DNA of 64,000 bases from Rhodoblastus acidophilus (lineage in GTDB: Bacteria; Pseudomonadota; Alphaproteobacteria; Rhizobiales; Beijerinckiaceae). Position numbers and translations under genes: made by a program. The notes beneath the pieces are model-generated. The model searched no databases, was not told the DNA's origin, and saw nothing but the letters and a program-made list of their open reading frames with translations. Location: NCBI RefSeq assembly GCF_009720655.1, contig NZ_WNKS01000003.1, positions 328,080 through 392,079 of the forward strand, read 5' to 3'. Shown piece after piece: positions 59,048 through 64,000 of the stretch. The stretch's first letter is position 1. The number at the start of each line of letters is the position of its first letter.

Positions 59048-59226
59048 GTTTCAAAAGGCTTGTGAGCAAATGCGCCGCCAACCCGCCGCGGAGGCGAGCG
59101 CGGAAGCGGCACGGGTTCGAAGACAGCGCCGCATTTTGGGCATTTGATCGGATCCTTGGCGAGGTCGAAAAACTTGGCGGCGCAGTTCAGGCATAGCCTT
59201 TTCTCGCCCCTTAACGCTTCTGTCAT
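58936..59226 (-). CDS. TIGR02300-type FYDLN-acid zinc-ribbon protein
   Basis: 96 aa. CLNCAAKFFDLAKDPIKCPK is the zinc ribbon with the FYDLN-like motif, followed by CGAVFEP. The C-terminal half is strongly acidic (EETEEDVKVSDGEQDEDDED). Restricted to alphaproteobacteria as far as I know; function unknown. GAGGAGATG lies just ahead of the ATG. Converges with the PAP2 gene. Confidence 0.93.
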   Translation of the reverse strand: MTEALRGEKRLCLNCAAKFFDLAKDPIKCPKCGAVFEPVPLPRSPPRRVGGAFAHKPFETQAAVVEETEEDVKVSDGEQDEDDEDADERPATAEEA

Positions 59227-59330
59227 GACTCATCTCCTCGCGGCGTCTGACGCCGCGCTCCGGTTGCAGCATGTGTTGAATTGCGCGATGCGCGCGACGA
59301 ACCGAAGCGCGAGACCGGCGTAGGTATTGG

Positions 59331-60695
59331 TCAGTTCATATCCCGCAGTCTCTGGGGAAATCGCCGCTCAAGTCGGGCGCGCGTTTCCTCGGGCACGCGA
59401 ACCTGGAACGCCGCGCCCTCCTCCAAAGCCTGCCGCTTCAGCACTTCGGTATGGGCGTAAAGCCACGCCTGCCCCTCGCCATCGGCGGCGTCGAGCAGGA
59501 TTTCGAACAGCGCGCGGCCGCTGCCGACCCGCGCCTCGATTCCTTCAAGCAAGTCGTCGATCCCATCGCCCGTAACGGCCGAAACTACGCAGGGACGTTC
59601 CTCCGCCGGCTTCCGCGCCGCCGTTTCGCGCAGCCGGTCGCGTTCCTCCGGCGGCAGCAGGTCGATCTTGTTCCAGACCTCGATCAGCCGCGAATCATGC
59701 GGATCGATTCCCAGCTCGGCGAGAATCTTCTCGACGTCCTCGCCCTGCGCATCGGCGTCCTCATGCGAGATGTCGCGCACATGCAGGATGACGTCGGCCT
59801 CCAAAACCTCTTCCAGCGTGGCGCGGAAGGCCGACACCAGCATGTGCGGCAGGTCGGAAATAAAGCCCACCGTATCCGACAGGATGATCTTCCCGCCATG
59901 CGGCAGTTTCAGCCCGCGCAAGGTCGGATCGAGCGTGGCGAACAGCAAATCCTTGGCGAACACGTCCGCCTTGGTCAGCCGGTTGAACAGGCTGGATTTT
60001 CCGGCGTTGGTGTAGCCGACCAGCGCCACGATCGGAAAGGGAACCTCGCGCCGGCTTTTTCGGTGCAGCCCGCGCGTGCGCTTCACCTGTTCGAGGTCGC
60101 GCTCGATTCGGGTCATGCGCTCCTGAATCAGGCGCCTGTCGGTCTCGATCTGGGTTTCACCGGGACCACCCAAAAAACCGAAACCGCCGCGCTGGCGCTC
60201 GAGATGGGTCCAGCTGCGCACCAGACGCGACTTTTGGTAGGCCAGATGGGCAAGCTCCACCTGCAAGGCGCCCTCTTTCGTTCGGGCGCGCTCGCCGAAG
60301 ATTTCGAGAATCAGCCCGGTGCGGTCGATAACCTTGGCGGCGAACGCCTTTTCGAGATTGCGCTGCTGGACCGGCGACAGCGCGCAATCCACCACCACCA
60401 GATCCGCCTCGCGCTCCTTCACCAGAGCGGCGATTTCGTCCACCTTGCCCTTGCCGAGATAGGTCGCCGGCCGAATCTGCGACAGCAACGCCAGCTCGCG
60501 GCCGACGATCTCCACATCAATGGCCAGCGCCAGCCCTTCAGCCTCGTCCAGCCTCGCTTCCGGCCCGCGCAACGGCTTTGCGCCTTCGGCGTAAATCGCA
60601 GCGCGTTCCGTAAGATAGGGGCCGAGCACAAGCGCCCGGGTCCGGTCGCTGTTCCGCGTCCAGACCCCGCCGCCAAAAACCTCGGTTTCGCTCAA
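59331..60695 (-). CDS. hflX: Ribosome-associated GTPase HflX
   Basis: 454 aa. N-terminal HflX domain (about 20-200; YLGKGKVDEIAALVKEREAD, DCALSPVQQRNLEKA, ELAHLAYQKSRLVRSWTHLE, GGFGFLGGPGETQIETDRR). The G domain has GYTNAGKSSLFNRL (G1), DPTLRGL, DTVGF (G3) and NKIDLL (G4). It splits stalled 70S ribosomes under stress. The start is TTG 60695, with AAGG upstream and only 10 bp after the hfq stop; no ATG fits. Operon hfq-hflX. Confidence 0.95.
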   Translation of the reverse strand: MSETEVFGGGVWTRNSDRTRALVLGPYLTERAAIYAEGAKPLRGPEARLDEAEGLALAIDVEIVGRELALLSQIRPATYLGKGKVDEIAALVKEREADLVVVDCALSPVQQRNLEKAFAAKVIDRTGLILEIFGERARTKEGALQVELAHLAYQKSRLVRSWTHLERQRGGFGFLGGPGETQIETDRRLIQERMTRIERDLEQVKRTRGLHRKSRREVPFPIVALVGYTNAGKSSLFNRLTKADVFAKDLLFATLDPTLRGLKLPHGGKIILSDTVGFISDLPHMLVSAFRATLEEVLEADVILHVRDISHEDADAQGEDVEKILAELGIDPHDSRLIEVWNKIDLLPPEERDRLRETAARKPAEERPCVVSAVTGDGIDDLLEGIEARVGSGRALFEILLDAADGEGQAWLYAHTEVLKRQALEEGAAFQVRVPEETRARLERRFPQRLRDMN

Positions 60696-60704
60696 TGAGT
60701 GACC

Positions 60705-60956
60705 TTACTTGTCCTGTGCTTCCTCGGCCGGATCGAACATCTGGATCGGGTGACCGGGCATGATCGTAGATATGGCGTGCTTGTAGACCAATTGCGAGTG
60801 CCCGTCTCGCCGCAACAGCACGCAAAAATTGTCGAACCAGCTCACAACGCCTTGCAATTTCACGCCGTTCACCAGGAAGATGGTCAGCGGGACCTTGTTC
60901 TTGCGCACGAAATTAAGAAAAGTGTCCTGTAGATTTGGGGTTCGTTCGACCGCCAT
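60705..60956 (-). CDS. hfq: RNA chaperone Hfq
   Basis: 83 aa from ATG 60956 ([20 protein letters not shown]); the in-frame ATG four codons upstream is less like other Hfq starts. Sm1 [20 protein letters not shown] and Sm2 [11 protein letters not shown] are complete. Hexameric ring that pairs small RNAs with mRNAs. Co-directional with hflX directly downstream. Confidence 0.97.
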   Translation of the reverse strand: MAVERTPNLQDTFLNFVRKNKVPLTIFLVNGVKLQGVVSWFDNFCVLLRRDGHSQLVYKHAISTIMPGHPIQMFDPAEEAQDK

Positions 60957-61111
60957 GTTTTTTTCCATTCACTTTTTGACGCCCGTGGGGAACGGTTTTG
61001 GCGACGTCTTGTTTGAGGCCGCGCTGCCCATGGCGCGGCAGCACATTAGATGCTCAAGCCCGACGTTTAGGCAAGATGTTCTTTCGAGCAGGCCATGTTT
61101 ATGAAGCACAT

Positions 61112-61972
61112 TTAACCTACACTCGTCATGGGATCATGGAACGCGCCCCGCAAAGCCAACGCCACCGGGCCGGGCGCGCCGTCGCCGATCGCGCGGCCGT
61201 CAACCCGGACCACGGGCATGACCAGCATGGTCGCGCCGGAAATGAACGCCTCCCGGGCGGCATAGGTTTCAGCGACGGTGAAGGCGCGCTCGATCACGCG
61301 AATAGCCTTCACCGCGGCGATCTCCAGAATTCTTGCGCGCGTGATTCCCGAAAGAATGGACGAATCGGCGGGATGGGTGATGAGCCTCCCTTCCCCGTCA
61401 ACGATCCAGGCGTTGCTCGACGCCCCCTCGGTGACGAAACCGTCCGCGCCCACCAGCCAGGCCTCGGCCGCGCCCGCCTCCTTCGCCTGCTGCTTCGCCA
61501 GCGCGTTGGGCAACAGGCTCACGGTCTTGATATCAGGCCGCTTCCAGCGGATGTCAGGCAGCGTGATTACCGCGATGCCTTTGTGCGCCTTGGCGTCGCC
61601 GGCGACCGGATCGTGCGGCCGGGCGGTGACGACGAGATTCGGAGGCGTGTCGGCTGCGGGAAAATAATGCTCGCGCCGCGCCGCGCCCCGCGTCACCTGA
61701 AGATAGACATGGCCAAAGCGCACGCGGTTGCGGGCCACGACTTCGCGCAGAACGAATTTGAGTGCGGCTTCGCCCATCGGCGGTTTCAGGCGCAATTCCG
61801 CAGCCGAGCGCGCGAGCCGGTCGAGATGGCCGCGCTCGTCGAACAACACGCCGTCAAACACCTCGATGACCTCGTAAATCCCGTCGGAAAACAGGAAGGC
61901 GCGGTCATCGATCGATATGCCGGCTTCGGCATGGCGAACATAGCGCCCGTTGACATAAGCGACGCGGCTCAT
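61112..61972 (-). CDS. D-amino-acid transaminase-like PLP enzyme (class IV aminotransferase)
   Basis: 286 aa from ATG 61972. RVAYVNGRYVRHAEAGISID and LFSDGIYEVIEVFDG open the fold-type IV domain. The PLP Lys lies in DIKTVSLLPNALAKQQA; EGASSNAWIVDG and LSGITRARILEIA bind the cofactor phosphate. The pattern matches Dat (D-alanine:2-oxoglutarate) more than IlvE. It supplies D-amino acids for peptidoglycan or degrades them. The preceding chromate transporter gene (same strand) ends 10 bp away. Confidence 0.92.
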   Translation of the reverse strand: MSRVAYVNGRYVRHAEAGISIDDRAFLFSDGIYEVIEVFDGVLFDERGHLDRLARSAAELRLKPPMGEAALKFVLREVVARNRVRFGHVYLQVTRGAARREHYFPAADTPPNLVVTARPHDPVAGDAKAHKGIAVITLPDIRWKRPDIKTVSLLPNALAKQQAKEAGAAEAWLVGADGFVTEGASSNAWIVDGEGRLITHPADSSILSGITRARILEIAAVKAIRVIERAFTVAETYAAREAFISGATMLVMPVVRVDGRAIGDGAPGPVALALRGAFHDPMTSVG

Positions 61973-61982
61973 TTTCTTCCCT

Positions 61983-62519
61983 TCACATCCAGCCAAAACG
62001 CCCGGCGGCCACGGCCAAGAACGCGCCCGCGGCCATGGCCCAGAGCGGGCTGCGCGACGAATAGACGACAAAGCCGGCGGCGGCAAAGGTGATGGCGGCG
62101 GCGAGCGCGGTGGCGTCGGCGGCGCGGGCGAGCAGATAGCCGTTCGCCGCCATCAGCCCCACCGCGAGCGGAATCAGCGCCGCCTTCAACCGCTTCAGCC
62201 AGGGAGCCTGGGCGTTCCGGCGCAGCGTGCGCGCCAGAGCCAGCGCAAGGATCGAGGACGGGCCGAGGATACCGAGCGTCGCCGCCAAAAAGCCAGACCA
62301 CCCCGCGAGCTCCCAGCCGAACAGGGGAAAGACGATCACATTGGGCCCCGGCGCGACCTGGGCGATTGCAAAAATTTCCGCGAAGCGTTGGGAGGTAGAC
62401 CAGTGTTCGCCCTCCACGAGCTGCCGATTCGCCTCGGGCAACACGGCGGCCGCGCCGCCCACGGCCAGCAGCGACAAGCCGGCGAATCGCAGGAATATAC
62501 GAGGCGCCAGTTCGTTCAC
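61983..62519 (-). CDS. Short-chain chromate transporter, second half
   Basis: 178 aa, GTG start overlapping the previous stop by four bases (GTGA). LRFAGLSLLAVGGAAAVLPE, RFAEIFAIAQVAPGPNVIVF and GFLAATLGILGPSSILALAL are the CHR-domain pattern, with five or so helices. In short-chain CHR systems two such half-size proteins work as a pair. Chromate or sulfate is the expected substrate. Confidence 0.9.
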   Translation of the reverse strand: MNELAPRIFLRFAGLSLLAVGGAAAVLPEANRQLVEGEHWSTSQRFAEIFAIAQVAPGPNVIVFPLFGWELAGWSGFLAATLGILGPSSILALALARTLRRNAQAPWLKRLKAALIPLAVGLMAANGYLLARAADATALAAAITFAAAGFVVYSSRSPLWAMAAGAFLAVAAGRFGWM

Positions 62520-63037
62520 GACCGCCCCCGTCCCAGCAGATAGCTCGCCGGCGCGAGCACGCCGAGCACAAGCGGCAAAGGCAGGCGCGCGAGAGCCACG
62601 GCGGCGAAGACGGCGGCCGCCAAGCCCAAGACCGCCGGCGTGCGCGAAACGTTTTTCAGCATTTTCAGCGCGGTCCCGAGCGCGAGCCCGGCGGCGGCGG
62701 AGGCGGCTCCGGCCAGGGCGGCGCGCACATCGGGATGATGCGCGAAGGCGGCGAAAAAGCTGGCGATGACAAGCAGAAAGACGAGCGGCGCGGCGAGCAG
62801 CCCCACGAGCGCGCAAAACCCGCCGCTCGGCCCGCAAAAGCGGTCGCCGAGCACGAGCGCGAAATTGCAGGTATTGGCGCCGGGCAGCGCCTGACACAGG
62901 CCGAGCAGCGCGGCGAATTCGGAGTCGTCGAGCCAGCGGCGCTCCTCGACGACGATTTGCCGCGTCAGGGGCCCGACGCCGCCAAAACCGATGGCGCCGA
63001 GTTTGAGAAAGCCGAGGAAGAGCTCGATTCGGGTCAC
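62516..63037 (-). CDS. Short-chain chromate transporter, first half
   Basis: 173 aa, GTG start. MTRIELFLGFLKLGAIGFGG and VGPLTRQIVVEERRWLDDSE, then FAALLGLCQALPGANTCNFA, the hallmark N-terminal CHR sequence. Pairs with the next gene, which overlaps by four bases (translational coupling). Confidence 0.9.
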   Translation of the reverse strand: MTRIELFLGFLKLGAIGFGGVGPLTRQIVVEERRWLDDSEFAALLGLCQALPGANTCNFALVLGDRFCGPSGGFCALVGLLAAPLVFLLVIASFFAAFAHHPDVRAALAGAASAAAGLALGTALKMLKNVSRTPAVLGLAAAVFAAVALARLPLPLVLGVLAPASYLLGRGRS

Positions 63038-63273
63038 GGGGCGGATCTTGGGCGCCCTTGCGACGGGCGGGCTTGTATCCAGGTCATGACGCGCCTCCTC
63101 TCGGTCTCATGCGCCAACTTTGGTCGGCAAGGTGGCGAGCGTGGCGCCCGGAGTCAAAGGGGTCAGCGGCGATTTTCCATGAGAGGTGGCGTTCGGCGAG
63201 TTTTTACACTTGCGCATCGTCGCTGTCTTGGCTATCTCAACCGGACTTCGACGCGGCCAACTGGCCGAGGCGA
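63038..63273. other. Spacer between the chromate transporter genes and tRNA-Gln
   Basis: No gene is supported. It holds the promoter of the leftward transporter pair and that of the tRNA; TTTACACTT near 63200 is a weak -35-like site. Confidence 0.35.
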
Positions 63274-63347
63274 TGGGGAATAGTTCAACGGTAGAACAGC
63301 GGACTCTGACTCCGTCAATCTTGGTTCGAATCCAGGTTCCCCAGCCA
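63274..63347 (+). tRNA. tRNA-Gln (anticodon CUG)
   Basis: Folds as a complete cloverleaf. Acceptor TGGGGAA with TTCCCCA, D stem GTTC/GAAC, anticodon stem GCGGA/TCCGT with loop CTCTGAC (anticodon CTG), T stem CTTGG/CCAGG with TTCGAAT loop, discriminator G and encoded CCA. Confidence 0.96.
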
Positions 63348-63574
63348 ACAAATTCAGAGACTTGTGGTCAGTGGTAACAGGCGGCAGGCTGATCGGTAAC
63401 AGATCGGCAACGAGCCGGCTGAAGCGGTACGGCTTGCGGAGCATGTGGTACGGCGCGGCGCTCAGCGCGAATCAGAGAGTGCCTGACCTCAGGCTGCTTC
63501 GGGTTTCCGAAAGTTGCCCTCAACCTCGGCGGCGGATAGTCTCGCTTTAGGTTCTTTTGTTGATTGGCAATTCG

Positions 63575-63883
63575 ATGAAGTGGCTTCAGCGGCTCTTCCC
63601 CGGCGTGTTCAAAAAGTCGACAAGGCAAAACGTTTCCGTCGCGCTGACGTCCGAGGGGGCTGCCCCTGAGAAAAGGAAGCGCGCAAGGTCCCCAAAACGG
63701 AACCGTCCAGAGCCTTCAGCCGAAGAGATTGCCGCCGCTGAAGAGCGTTACGCTTGCCACCTGCGCGAGAAGTTCAGGGCGGCTTCGGAATCAGAGTTAC
63801 CGGTACGACGACCGCACATGGCGCCCGCCGCGGTTATCGGCGAAACTGGCAAGGGTCTGAATCCGTTGCGAGGTCTCGCTTAA
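63575..63883 (+). CDS. Small basic protein of unknown function
   Basis: 102 aa from ATG 63575 (MKWLQRLFPGVFKKSTRQNV). The centre is Lys/Arg-rich (EKRKRARSPKRNRPEPSAEE), followed by a short helix (EEIAAAEERYACHLREKF). No family is recognised; lies 230 bp downstream of tRNA-Gln, in a slightly less GC-rich region, where integrated elements are often found, but no integrase is present. Confidence 0.4.
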   Translation: MKWLQRLFPGVFKKSTRQNVSVALTSEGAAPEKRKRARSPKRNRPEPSAEEIAAAEERYACHLREKFRAASESELPVRRPHMAPAAVIGETGKGLNPLRGLA

Positions 63884-64000
63884 ACCCATGCATCAACACA
63901 GGAATGAAGGCGCCTCTTATACCAAGTCTCGCTGATCAGAACCCATGCGCCCAATCGCGGAGTCCGATGGACATGATGCGCCACGGTTGGTCGACGAGCT
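63884..64000. other. Window end, nothing recognised
   Basis: No gene, repeat or RNA is supported in these last bases. Confidence 0.4.

Noticed and set aside
63274..63883. tRNA-Gln as integration site of an element
   Set aside because: No integrase, no repeated tRNA 3' end in the following sequence and only one weak gene; the window ends too soon to judge.

Overview
The window is GC-rich chromosomal DNA from an alphaproteobacterium, most likely Hyphomicrobiales (Rhizobiales) of the Beijerinckiaceae/Methylocystaceae type. This is inferred from the gene families: an alphaproteobacterial porin, the FYDLN-acid zinc-ribbon protein, rhizobial-type Hfq next to HflX, HdeA, a DUF1254 protein and short-chain chromate transporters. 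The palindromic intergenic repeats also fit that group. I cannot name a genus. About 55 genes are supported, plus one tRNA-Gln(CUG), one intact IS5-family element and several dispersed palindromic repeat families. No CRISPR array, rRNA or phage module is visible.

Layout, left part (1-20 kb): a response regulator cut by the left edge, a P1-family peptidase, CcdA, a low-molecular-weight phosphatase-like protein, a rhodanese and the malic enzyme MaeB. Next come a porin, a soluble PAS histidine kinase and a NarL-type regulator, then a KirBac potassium channel, a polyisoprenyl-phosphate glycosyltransferase and an AraC regulator. A DUF1254 protein, an HdeA-like protein, a DUF2721 membrane protein and a large exported sulfatase follow.

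Middle (20-45 kb): a cold-shock protein followed by an RhlE-type helicase; a four-gene 2-oxoacid:acceptor oxidoreductase cluster whose last gene fuses a GltD-like flavoprotein to a two-cluster ferredoxin; purB; an unrecognised gene preceded by a tandem palindromic operator-like site; a lipoprotein hydrolase; an alpha-carbonic anhydrase; kdsA; a VOC-like protein; an L,D-transpeptidase; pyrG, secG and tpiA; a PpiD-like foldase; and trpE. Between the transpeptidase and pyrG sits an AT-rich orphan P-loop gene beside a decayed copy of the VOC gene start. This is the clearest accessory insertion in the window.

Right part (45-64 kb): a DbpA-like helicase, a chemoreceptor, scpB/scpA, a Nudix hydrolase, an MFS carrier, rpmG with a clear terminator, two transglutaminase-like genes, the IS element, an ABC-F ATPase, a CDF metal transporter, a PAP2 phosphatase, the FYDLN-acid protein, an hfq-hflX operon, a D-amino-acid-transaminase-like enzyme, a split chromate transporter pair and tRNA-Gln.

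Most of the window is housekeeping. The parts most worth following up are the AT-rich P-loop gene and its duplicated flank, the oxidoreductase cluster, the paired palindromes at 30.5 kb, the perfect 20-bp hairpin at 13.7 kb, and repeats whose terminal bases supply the stop codon of the gene next to them.
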